Source of the DNA: DYRB01 sp963802205 | Lineage (GTDB): Bacteria; Pseudomonadota; Gammaproteobacteria; Chromatiales; Chromatiaceae | Direction: 5' to 3' | Assembly: GCA_963802205.1 (NCBI GenBank) | Contig: CAWDHW010000010.1 | Coordinates: forward strand, 62,001-126,000 | DNA length: 64,000 nucleotides | Shown here: positions 9,521 through 16,501 of the stretch, in pieces | Layout: each line of letters opens with the position of its first letter | Position numbering within the stretch: position 1 is the stretch's first letter | Translations under genes and position numbers: made by a program | The notes under the pieces: model-generated | Seen by the model: the letters and a program-made list of their open reading frames with translations, nothing else | Database searches by the model: none | Told to the model about the DNA's origin: nothing

Positions 9521-10672
9521 CTAACGTTGGCCCATGGGTATCCAGCTCAGGTTGTCCGGGCCGACGTAATTGGCGCTGGGACGGATGATCTTGCCATCCT
9601 CGCGCTGCTCGATGACGTGTGCGACCCAACCTGTGGTACGCGCTATGACGAAGATCGGCGTGAACATGGGGGTTGGGACGCCCATCTGCCGGTAGCTAAC
9701 CGCCGAGAACCAATCCAGGTTCGGGAACATCTTCTTAAGCTCCCACATCACCGTCTCCAGACGGTCTGCCACCTGGTACATGGTCATGTCCCCAGCGGCC
9801 TCGGACAGGCGCTTTGCGACCGCCTTGATGACCTCGTTGCGCGGGTCGCCCACCGTATACACGGGGTGACCAAATCCGATGATGATCTCCTTGCGCGCCA
9901 CCCGCTCGCGGATGTCTGCCTCGGCGGCATCGGCACTGCCATAACGGCTCTGAATATCGCAGGCCGCCTCATTGGCCCCACCATGCTTGGGCCCCCGCAG
10001 GGCGCCGATGGCGCCGGTGATGGCGGAATAGAGGTCGGAATTGGTCCCCGCCACCACTCGAGCGGTGAAGGTCGAGGCGTTGAACTCGTGTTCCGCATAG
10101 AGGTTCAGCGAGGTGTGCATGGCCCGCTCCCAGGCCACCGATGGGGCCTTGCCATGGAGCAGGTGCAGGAAGTGGCCGCCGACGGAGTCATCGTCAGTCT
10201 CGACTTCGATACGCCGGCCGTTATGGGCAAAGTGGTACCAATACAGCAGCATCGAGCCGAAGCTCGCCAGAAGTCGGTCGCCGATCTCCCGGGCCGCAGC
10301 GGAGGGCATGGTCTCCTTCTCAGGTTCCAGGGTGCCCAACAGCGAGGCGCCGGTGCGCATCACGTCCATCGGGTGGGCCGAGGGAGGGATTTGTTCCAGT
10401 GCCGTCTTGAGCCCGGCGGGCAGACCACGCAGGGCCTTGAGGCGGCGTTTGTAGGCGGCCAACTCGGCGATAGTGGGGAGCTTGCCGTGGATCAGGAGGT
10501 GTGCGATCTCCTCGAATTCTGCGGTATCGGCAAAATCCAGGATGTCATAGCCGCGATAGTGCAGGTCATTGCCGGTGCGTCCCACGGTGCAAACAGCGGT
10601 ATTTCCGGCAGCCACCCCGGACAGGGCGACGGACTTCTTGGGTTTGGGCAGTTGGCCCTCTGGTTCGGCCAT
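9521..10672 (-). CDS. prpC: 2-methylcitrate synthase PrpC
   Basis: Condenses propionyl-CoA with oxaloacetate to form 2-methylcitrate. This is a 383-residue citrate-synthase-family protein of the short, allosterically simple type. Active-site regions are visible: HEFNAST, GALRGPKHGGANE and GFGHPVYTVGDPR. Its position between prpB and prpD identifies it as methylcitrate rather than citrate synthase. A GAGGAGA ribosome-binding site lies just upstream of the ATG. The stop codon lies inside a perfect 14-bp palindrome (TAGGCAATTGCCTA, 9510-9523). Confidence 0.93.
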   Translation of the reverse strand: MAEPEGQLPKPKKSVALSGVAAGNTAVCTVGRTGNDLHYRGYDILDFADTAEFEEIAHLLIHGKLPTIAELAAYKRRLKALRGLPAGLKTALEQIPPSAHPMDVMRTGASLLGTLEPEKETMPSAAAREIGDRLLASFGSMLLYWYHFAHNGRRIEVETDDDSVGGHFLHLLHGKAPSVAWERAMHTSLNLYAEHEFNASTFTARVVAGTNSDLYSAITGAIGALRGPKHGGANEAACDIQSRYGSADAAEADIRERVARKEIIIGFGHPVYTVGDPRNEVIKAVAKRLSEAAGDMTMYQVADRLETVMWELKKMFPNLDWFSAVSYRQMGVPTPMFTPIFVIARTTGWVAHVIEQREDGKIIRPSANYVGPDNLSWIPMGQR

Positions 10673-10709
10673 GGCGATTCTCCTCTCCGGATGTGGTGAC
10701 GGGACATCG

Positions 10710-10858
10710 TTTTATTCTTGCCGCGAATGAACGCGAATGGCGCTTGCTTGAGCCGGTCCGCCGGTCCCGAATCAGCGGGAGGCGGGCGACCCCGTTACGG
10801 CCAATGTCGCGGGCCGCATTTTTTTCGCGTTAATCTGCATTCGGTTGCAGCCAACTTC
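10710..10858. repeat. CGCGAATG-type interspersed repeat between prpB and prpC
   Basis: The 186-bp gap between prpB and prpC holds CGCGAATGAACGCGAATGG at about 10723-10741, a direct repeat of CGCGAATG, and near the other end an inverted version (TTCGCGTTAATCTGCATTCG). Such CGCGAAT units look like a dispersed repeat inserted in the operon. No gene is visible in the gap. Confidence 0.4.
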
Positions 10859-11743
10859 TTATTCTTTACCCTCGGCAAACAGCGTATCCAGGCGCTGTTC
10901 GTAGCCGTGGTAGTCCAGATACTCATACAGTTCCATGCGCGTCTGCATGGTATCCACCACCCCGGCCTGGGTGCCGTCGCGACGGATCGTCCGATAGACG
11001 TTGAGCGCCGCCTGATTCATGGCCCGAAAGGCAGAGAGCGGATAGAGAACCAGACCCACGCCCACCCCTGCCAGCTCGGTGGTCGTAAACAAGGGCGTCG
11101 CCCCGAATTCGGTGATGTTGGCCAGCACCGGGACCTTGACGGCATCCACGAAACGCCGGTATTGGGCAAGTTCCGTCATGGCCTCCGGGAAGATCATGTC
11201 GGCGCCGGCCTCGACACAGGCCAGGGCCCGCTCGATGGCGGCATCCTCGCCCTCCACCGCCAGGGCATCGGTGCGGGCCATGATGACGAAGCCATCACTG
11301 CGGGCGTCCACCGCGGCCTTGACCCGATCCACCATCTCGGATTTGGCGACTATGGCCTTGTTGGGTCTGTGCCCACAGCGCTTGGCGGCGACCTGGTCCT
11401 CGATATGCACGCCTGCGGCGCCGGCGCGCTGCATCTGGCGCACGCTGCGGGCGATGTTGAAGGCCCCACCCCAGCCGGTATCGATGTCCACCAGGAGCGG
11501 TAGATCCGTGGCGTAGGTGATGCGCCGCACATCCTCCAGGACGTCATCGAGGCTGGTCATCCCGAGATCCGGCAGACCATAGGAGCCCGCCGCCACACCC
11601 CCGCCAGACAGGTACAGGGCGCGATAGCCGGTCTTCTGCGCCATCATGGCGTGGTAGGCATTGATGGCGCCGACCACCTGCAAGGGGCGCTCGTCCTCGA
11701 CGGCCTGGCGCAGACGCTGACCTGGGGTCTGGGATTGACTCAT
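10859..11743 (-). CDS. prpB: 2-methylisocitrate lyase PrpB
   Basis: Cleaves 2-methylisocitrate to pyruvate and succinate, the last step of the methylcitrate cycle. The 294-residue protein belongs to the isocitrate lyase/PEP mutase superfamily. DIDTGWGG (86-93) supplies metal ligands and KRCGH (121-125) carries the catalytic Cys123. The start at MSQSQT overlaps the stop of the upstream regulator in an ATGA tetranucleotide, indicating translational coupling. A longer upstream frame is discarded because it would run deep into the regulator. Confidence 0.94.
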   Translation of the reverse strand: MSQSQTPGQRLRQAVEDERPLQVVGAINAYHAMMAQKTGYRALYLSGGGVAAGSYGLPDLGMTSLDDVLEDVRRITYATDLPLLVDIDTGWGGAFNIARSVRQMQRAGAAGVHIEDQVAAKRCGHRPNKAIVAKSEMVDRVKAAVDARSDGFVIMARTDALAVEGEDAAIERALACVEAGADMIFPEAMTELAQYRRFVDAVKVPVLANITEFGATPLFTTTELAGVGVGLVLYPLSAFRAMNQAALNVYRTIRRDGTQAGVVDTMQTRMELYEYLDYHGYEQRLDTLFAEGKE

Positions 11744-12504
11744 GTCGTGGCCTCGTTTATGGGGTGAAGGGGCTTTAATGCTTCGGCACAAGCGGCTGGA
11801 ATGGGGCTGGTCAGCCCCTGCCCCACCGACTGTGCCCCAGCCTCTGCAAGGCGCCGCTCGACGTTGATCCGGGAGGCGCGGATATGCCCACGCATCAGGC
11901 ACTCGGCCATGTCGCCGTCACCGTCGGCGATGACATCGACCATCAGGTCGTGCTCGCGCAACGCCGGGACCGCCCTGGTCCCTGACATCCCAAACTGAAA
12001 GCGATACATCCGTACCAAGTGGTAAAGGTCGTTGCACAGCAGCCCGACGAGTCGGCTGTTGCGACTGCCCTGGACGATGCGGTAATGGAAGTCGAGGTCC
12101 CCTTCACCCTGGAAGTAGGCCCGACCGCCATCGGCCGCCACCTGGGCGTGGTGCCCCTCCAGCAGGCGCCGCAGATCGGCGACCTCGGCGGCGGGCATAT
12201 GTGTCGCCGCCAGGCGGGCGGCCATACCCTCCAGGGCCTCACGGACCTGATAGATCTCCAGGAGTTGGGTGCCAGACAGGGTGATGACCCGAGCCCCCTG
12301 ATTGGCGCGGCGCTCGACCAGGCGGGATGCCTCAAGACGCCGCATGGCCTCACGCAGGGGGCCACGGCTGATGCCGTAGCGCCCGGCCAGCACGGGCTCA
12401 CTGATCTTGCTCCCCGCGGGGATCTCCCCGGACACGATGGCACGGCGGATCTCGTCGAAGAGGCGATCGGCAATGGTGGAGGGGAACTCGGCCAGGGCGC
12501 CCAT
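11740..12504 (-). CDS. GntR-family regulator of the prp operon (FadR/FCD subfamily)
   Basis: A 254-residue transcriptional regulator with an N-terminal winged helix (about 10-70, including GISRGPLREAMRRLEASRLV) and an all-helical FCD ligand domain. It is the first gene of the prp operon and overlaps prpB by ATGA, so it most likely controls the operon in response to a methylcitrate-cycle intermediate. The start MGALAEF at 12504 is chosen. An in-frame ATG at 12555 would lie within the predicted promoter. Two TGTTGACA motifs upstream are candidate autoregulatory operators. Confidence 0.85.
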   Translation of the reverse strand: MGALAEFPSTIADRLFDEIRRAIVSGEIPAGSKISEPVLAGRYGISRGPLREAMRRLEASRLVERRANQGARVITLSGTQLLEIYQVREALEGMAARLAATHMPAAEVADLRRLLEGHHAQVAADGGRAYFQGEGDLDFHYRIVQGSRNSRLVGLLCNDLYHLVRMYRFQFGMSGTRAVPALREHDLMVDVIADGDGDMAECLMRGHIRASRINVERRLAEAGAQSVGQGLTSPIPAACAEALKPLHPINEATT

Positions 12505-12577
12505 AGTGTTGACACTTTTTCTCGGATTTGCGCAAAGATAGCCTTTTAAGCGCACCTGTCAAGGCACTCTGTTGACA
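12505..12577. promoter_or_regulatory. Predicted prp operon promoter and GntR operator sites
   Basis: On the minus strand, TTGACA (12557-12562) and TATCTT (12535-12540) are separated by 16 bp, a fair sigma-70 promoter reading into the gntR-prp operon. A near-perfect palindrome AGTGTTGACACT (12505-12516, arms AGTGT/ACACT) touches the regulator start codon. A second TGTTGACA lies upstream at 12570-12577. GntR-family proteins bind short palindromes of this kind, so these are candidate operators. This is a prediction from spacing and symmetry only. Confidence 0.5.
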
Positions 12578-12714
12578 ATATTTTTGTGTCGCGGCTGTGG
12601 ATCTCCCCCCGGCCCCGAAGTCCCCGGACCGCCCTGAGCGTCTGGATATCCCGATTACGGACTTCGAGGCATCCCACCCCGAGGTCGCATCCAAGATGGA
12701 ATGGCACCGTCGAA

Positions 12715-12969
12715 TCAGGCCCCCGGCGGCGGATCGTCCTCCCGGTCGAAGCTCAGGTTCGGCAGATTGGCCAGGCCCATGACATGCAGGACCACACCGG
12801 CCCCGATGAAAAAGACCACCCCAGCCCCCAGGCTGGCAATGATCGGGTGATTGCTACCCAGGTCCCCCACCCAATAGCCCAGCAGGCCAAGACAGGCGAG
12901 GGCCCCACCATAGAAGAGGAAGGCGGCGCCCAGGCTAATGCCCTGCCCGATGCCGCGGCGCCGGCTCAC
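12715..12969 (-). CDS. Small two-helix membrane protein coupled to nirJ
   Basis: An 84-residue protein with two hydrophobic helices (about 12-30 and 42-62) and a charged C-terminus ending DREDDPPPG. The chosen GTG start at 12969 overlaps the nirJ stop in a GTGA tetranucleotide, so it is translationally coupled to nirJ. An ATG further upstream would lie fully inside nirJ. I do not recognise the family. Its fixed position as the third gene of the nirDL-nirJ operon suggests a membrane role in making, carrying or inserting the tetrapyrrole product, but that is inference from context. Confidence 0.6.
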   Translation of the reverse strand: MSRRRGIGQGISLGAAFLFYGGALACLGLLGYWVGDLGSNHPIIASLGAGVVFFIGAGVVLHVMGLANLPNLSFDREDDPPPGA

Positions 12970-14168
12970 CCGCAGACCCCGGCGCCGCACGCGGTTACCT
13001 TGGGCCCAGGGATCGGCAGCCCGATCTCCGCATCCGTCAGGTAGCAACCCGGGTCCTCGGCCCAGGCATCACCAGCCTGCTGGAAGGCGCGGGTACGGGT
13101 GTTGCCGTTGCAGATATCGAGATAGGCACAGGCGGCGCAGCGTCCCTTCACCGGACGTGGACTCTGTTTGAGACCAGCCATCAGGGGGTCGGAGCGGTCC
13201 TCCCAGATTTGGGAGAAAGGCCGCTCCCGGACATTCCCCAGGCCGTGGTTCCACCAAAAGGTGTCGGGGTGGACCATGCCTAGGTTGTCGATATTGGCGA
13301 CATTCACCCCAGAGGCGTTGCCGCCCCAACCCCGTAGCACAGCGGCCAGCGCGGCGGCATGCTCAGGGAAGCGCTCCTGCACCCATTGCAGCACGTAGAC
13401 GGCGTCGGCGTCGTTGTTGCCGGTGACCAACTCCATCGGCACGCCGGCCTGGATGCGCCCCCAACAGGTATCGAACAACAGGTCCATCGCCTCTCGGGTC
13501 ATGCGGAAATGGGCGTCGTCGCCACGATTGGTGTTGCCGCGCCCTGCGTAGTTGAGGTGGGACAGGTAGAACTTGTCGATGCGCTCCGCTTCCATCAGGT
13601 CCAGCAGCCCCGGCAGATCCTCGGCGTTATCCTTGGTCAGGGTGAAGCGCATCCCTACCCGAATGCCGGCGTCGCGGCACAACCTCAGACCCTGGAGGGA
13701 CTCGCGGAAGGCCCCCGGCCTGCGCCGGAAGCGATCGTGGGTCGCCTCCAGGCCATCGAGGCTGATCCCCAGATAGTCGAACCGGGCCTCGCGGATACGC
13801 GGGAGCAACGCCTCGTCGATCAGGGTGCCGTTGGTAGAAAGCGCCACATAGAACCCCAGGGCCCTTGCCCTGTGTGCCAGATCGAAAATGTCCGGGCGCA
13901 TCAGGGGCTCTCCGCCGGAGAGGATTAGCACCGGGACCCCGAAGGCGCGCAGGTCCTCCATGACGGTACAAACCTCCTGGGTCGAGAGCTCGCCGGGAAA
14001 GTCCTTGTCCACGGACGTCGAATAGCAGTGGCGGCAGTTGAGGTTGCAGCGGCGGATCAGGTTCCAGATCACCACAGGACCGCTGGGTTTGGGCGACGGC
14101 GCAGCGGCGGCCTGGGCGAGGCGCGCGGGGTCGGCGAGGAGTTGAAGGTAGCGGCTGACGCGAAACAT
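12966..14168 (-). CDS. nirJ: Radical SAM heme d1 biosynthesis protein NirJ
   Basis: A 400-residue radical SAM enzyme with the 4Fe-4S motif CNLNCRHC (Cys41, 45, 48) and SGGEP (84-88), plus a C-terminal Cys-rich region (CAACAYLDICNGNTR) that holds a second cluster in the SPASM-like NirJ family. NirJ removes two propionate side chains from 12,18-didecarboxysiroheme and forms lactones on the way to heme d1. The C-terminal block DAWAEDPGCYLTDAEIG is strongly NirJ-like. The related AhbC and AhbD enzymes of the alternative heme b pathway are the main alternative. It follows nirDL by about 100 bp. Confidence 0.85.
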   Translation of the reverse strand: MFRVSRYLQLLADPARLAQAAAAPSPKPSGPVVIWNLIRRCNLNCRHCYSTSVDKDFPGELSTQEVCTVMEDLRAFGVPVLILSGGEPLMRPDIFDLAHRARALGFYVALSTNGTLIDEALLPRIREARFDYLGISLDGLEATHDRFRRRPGAFRESLQGLRLCRDAGIRVGMRFTLTKDNAEDLPGLLDLMEAERIDKFYLSHLNYAGRGNTNRGDDAHFRMTREAMDLLFDTCWGRIQAGVPMELVTGNNDADAVYVLQWVQERFPEHAAALAAVLRGWGGNASGVNVANIDNLGMVHPDTFWWNHGLGNVRERPFSQIWEDRSDPLMAGLKQSPRPVKGRCAACAYLDICNGNTRTRAFQQAGDAWAEDPGCYLTDAEIGLPIPGPKVTACGAGVCG

Positions 14169-14272
14169 GGGGGTCCCTCTCAGGGTAAACAGAAACGTAA
14201 CCGGGGTCGCGCGCAGGCAATCGGGTTGGCTAAGAAATCATCGCCCCCCTTTGGAACAAGGCGGGGGAACTA

Positions 14273-15259
14273 TCAAGCCACAAAGCGCAACCCGGTCTTT
14301 TTCAGGATCGCCTCGCTGAACAGGACCCGATGCCCGCGGGAGTGCGCGGCAACCATGGCCTCGATCCGGGCCGCGGCGGACACTACCTCGGCCCGATCAC
14401 GCCCGTGGACCATGGCAAAGAGGTTGTAGGGCCATAGTGGCAGACGGCGCGGGCGGCGGTAACAGTGGCTGACGAAGTCCAGGGCCCCGATGCGCTCGCC
14501 TATGCCGTCCACCTCCGCGTCCTCGATATTCCAGACGGACATGCCGTTACCGCGCAGCCCCAGCCTGTAGTGATTGGGGACGGCCCCGATGCGGCGCACG
14601 GCCCCAAGCTCCAGCAGCCGATGGAGGCGGGCCCGGACCGTCTCGGGGTCGCTTGCGATCTGGCGCGCCACAACATCGAATGGCTCTGGCTCCAGCGGTA
14701 GCCCGGCCTGGGTGGCGGCGACCAGGGCCCTATCCAGGGCGTCCAGGGTCGGGGGCTCGGCTGGCCGCTCCCGCTCGACCCGGCGCACCCCGACGGAGCC
14801 GTCCTCCCCCAGGTGCAGCCAGAACCCCAGGTGATATTCCTTGAGCTTGGGGAAGTCGTAGACCAACAGGCCGCTGACCGACTGGATGCGGCGTATGGCG
14901 GCGTCGAGACCAGCCGCCGTGGGCGTGGCCAACACGAACCACATGTTCAGGGCGTGGTCGCGGCGATAGTTGTGGGCCACCTCAGGGCTCGCCTCCAGCA
15001 TCCGGGCGACACGATCGAAGTCCGCCGCGGGAACGGCCATGGCGGCCAAGGTAAAGCGCCCGCCCAGGCGCTCGGCGTCCCACAGGGGGCCAAAGCGGGT
15101 TAGCAGGCCAGCCTCCAGCATGTCTCGGATGGCCAGAATCAGGGTCGGCTCATCGGTCCCGAGGTCCAGGGCGACCTCCTGGTAGGGACGGGAAGAGAGG
15201 GGGAAGCCACCCTGAAAGCGGTTGAGAAAGGCGCGCTGCAAAGGGCTTGGCGACGGCAT
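14273..15259 (-). CDS. nirDL: Fused siroheme decarboxylase NirDL
   Basis: A 328-residue Lrp/AsnC-like protein made of two homologous halves, each a winged-helix segment followed by a ferredoxin-like domain (roughly 1-160 and 170-328). This is the arrangement of NirD-NirL fusions, which decarboxylate siroheme to 12,18-didecarboxysiroheme. The motif NYRRDHALNMWFVLAT in the first half and HCYRRPRRLPLWPYNLFAM in the second are typical of these enzymes, where His/Arg residues act on the propionates. A GAGAGG site precedes the ATG. It is the first gene of the operon and is read from an FNR-type promoter. Confidence 0.85.
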   Translation of the reverse strand: MPSPSPLQRAFLNRFQGGFPLSSRPYQEVALDLGTDEPTLILAIRDMLEAGLLTRFGPLWDAERLGGRFTLAAMAVPAADFDRVARMLEASPEVAHNYRRDHALNMWFVLATPTAAGLDAAIRRIQSVSGLLVYDFPKLKEYHLGFWLHLGEDGSVGVRRVERERPAEPPTLDALDRALVAATQAGLPLEPEPFDVVARQIASDPETVRARLHRLLELGAVRRIGAVPNHYRLGLRGNGMSVWNIEDAEVDGIGERIGALDFVSHCYRRPRRLPLWPYNLFAMVHGRDRAEVVSAAARIEAMVAAHSRGHRVLFSEAILKKTGLRFVA

Positions 15260-15329
15260 GGTCGGTACCTCTCGACGGGCTTGGGCCTAGCCCCGATCTG
15301 GGCTCGCGGCGGTTGGCGGGGTGTGCCTG

Positions 15330-15378
15330 AGGGGCAAACTAACCTGCCATCGGGCCCAGAGCACTTGACGGGGGTCAA
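15330..15378 (-). promoter_or_regulatory. FNR/DNR box and promoter of nirDL
   Basis: TTGACGGGGGTCAA at 15365-15378 is a perfect dyad (TTGAC-N4-GTCAA) matching the FNR/DNR consensus TTGAT-N4-ATCAA except at one symmetric pair. Read toward nirDL, a weak -10 (TAGTTT, 15336-15341) lies about 33 bp from the box centre, the geometry of a class II site near -41.5. It fits oxygen- or NO-responsive activation by the adjacent Dnr-like regulator. Confidence 0.72.
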
Positions 15379-15594
15379 ATGCCTCAAGGGGCGGCCGGCT
15401 TCGCCGAGAGCGTTCTCGCACGGTGAGAGCAGGCCGGCAAGGACACAAGACGCCTCTGAAGACCCCTGCGGTGTGCTCCGCCGCCCGGAAGCCAGCGGAA
15501 CTGTGATCTGGGCCAGACCACTGCGCCCCTAGATTAGGGACGCTTCCGCACCTGGGCTATCCTACCTGCCCATCGGGTAATTGAAGGGCCCAAC

Positions 15595-16311
15595 ATGATC
15601 GAGCTATTGCGCAAGGCGCCCCTGCTGTCCGGCCTTGACCGTGCCCAGTTGGAGCAGGTCGCAGCGACGGCCGTGTCGGTACACCTGGACGAGGGTCAGT
15701 GGCTGTTCAGCCAGGGCGACCCATCGCGGCGCTTCTACTTCCTCCATCAGGGCCAGATCCGGCTGTTTCGGCTCTCCCCGGAGGGGACGGAGAAGATCAT
15801 CGAGATCGTTTCCGCCGGCCAGACCTTTGCCGAGGCCCTGATGTTCCTCAACGCCCCGCGCTACCCGGTGTGCGCCGCCGCCCTGGAGCCCGCGCAGCTG
15901 ATCGGGATCGACGCCCGTGCCTTTGCCGCCATGCTGCGTGAATCTGTGGACACCTGTTTCGTGGTCATGGGTGCCCTGAGTCAGCGGCTTAGGTCCCTGA
16001 TCGGCGAGATCGACAACCTGACCCTGCACGACGCGAAGAGCCGGGTCGCCCGCTACCTGTTGGCCCACGTCGCGGAGGACCGGCGCGGCTTCGACCTGGA
16101 CATCCGCAAGGGCGTCCTGGCCTCGCGTCTGTCGGTGAAACCCGAGACCTTCTCCCGGGTCATCAGGCAACTGACCCAGGACGGGGTCGTCTCCGTTCAC
16201 GGGGCCCATGTCACCATCGCCGACCGTGCCGCCCTGATTGCCCATGCGGAGTTGGAGCAGGGCATGGAGTTGGAACCTTTGCCCTGTGAGGATTCGGCCA
16301 GGCGCGCCTAA
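15595..16311 (+). CDS. Crp/Fnr-family regulator, Dnr-like
   Basis: A 238-residue regulator with a cyclic-nucleotide-binding-like sensor domain (1-120, including EIVSAGQTFAEALMFL), a dimerisation helix and a C-terminal winged helix with LSVKPETFSRVIRQL. The E-x-x-SR pattern in the recognition helix is the one used to read TTGAT-type half-sites. There is no N-terminal Cys cluster, so it is not a 4Fe-4S FNR; Dnr/NnrR-type heme or NO sensing is more likely. It is divergent from nirDL, with the FNR-type palindrome in the shared 335-bp intergenic region. Confidence 0.82.
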   Translation: MIELLRKAPLLSGLDRAQLEQVAATAVSVHLDEGQWLFSQGDPSRRFYFLHQGQIRLFRLSPEGTEKIIEIVSAGQTFAEALMFLNAPRYPVCAAALEPAQLIGIDARAFAAMLRESVDTCFVVMGALSQRLRSLIGEIDNLTLHDAKSRVARYLLAHVAEDRRGFDLDIRKGVLASRLSVKPETFSRVIRQLTQDGVVSVHGAHVTIADRAALIAHAELEQGMELEPLPCEDSARRA

Positions 16312-16501
16312 GACGGATGCCCGCCCCTAGGTCGGAATTGGAAAAAGTGCCGTCTGGCTGCGCCAGGACAATCTCCGCGCCTTGTGTCCCCTGGACTCGC
16401 GTGCAAAGCTACGCAGGTTAAATCCCCAGGGGTCCGAGATCGGTCCGGGCGGGCCCCCAAGCACTCTGGACCCAATGACGTACGAGGTAGAAGAAGTCTC
16501 T

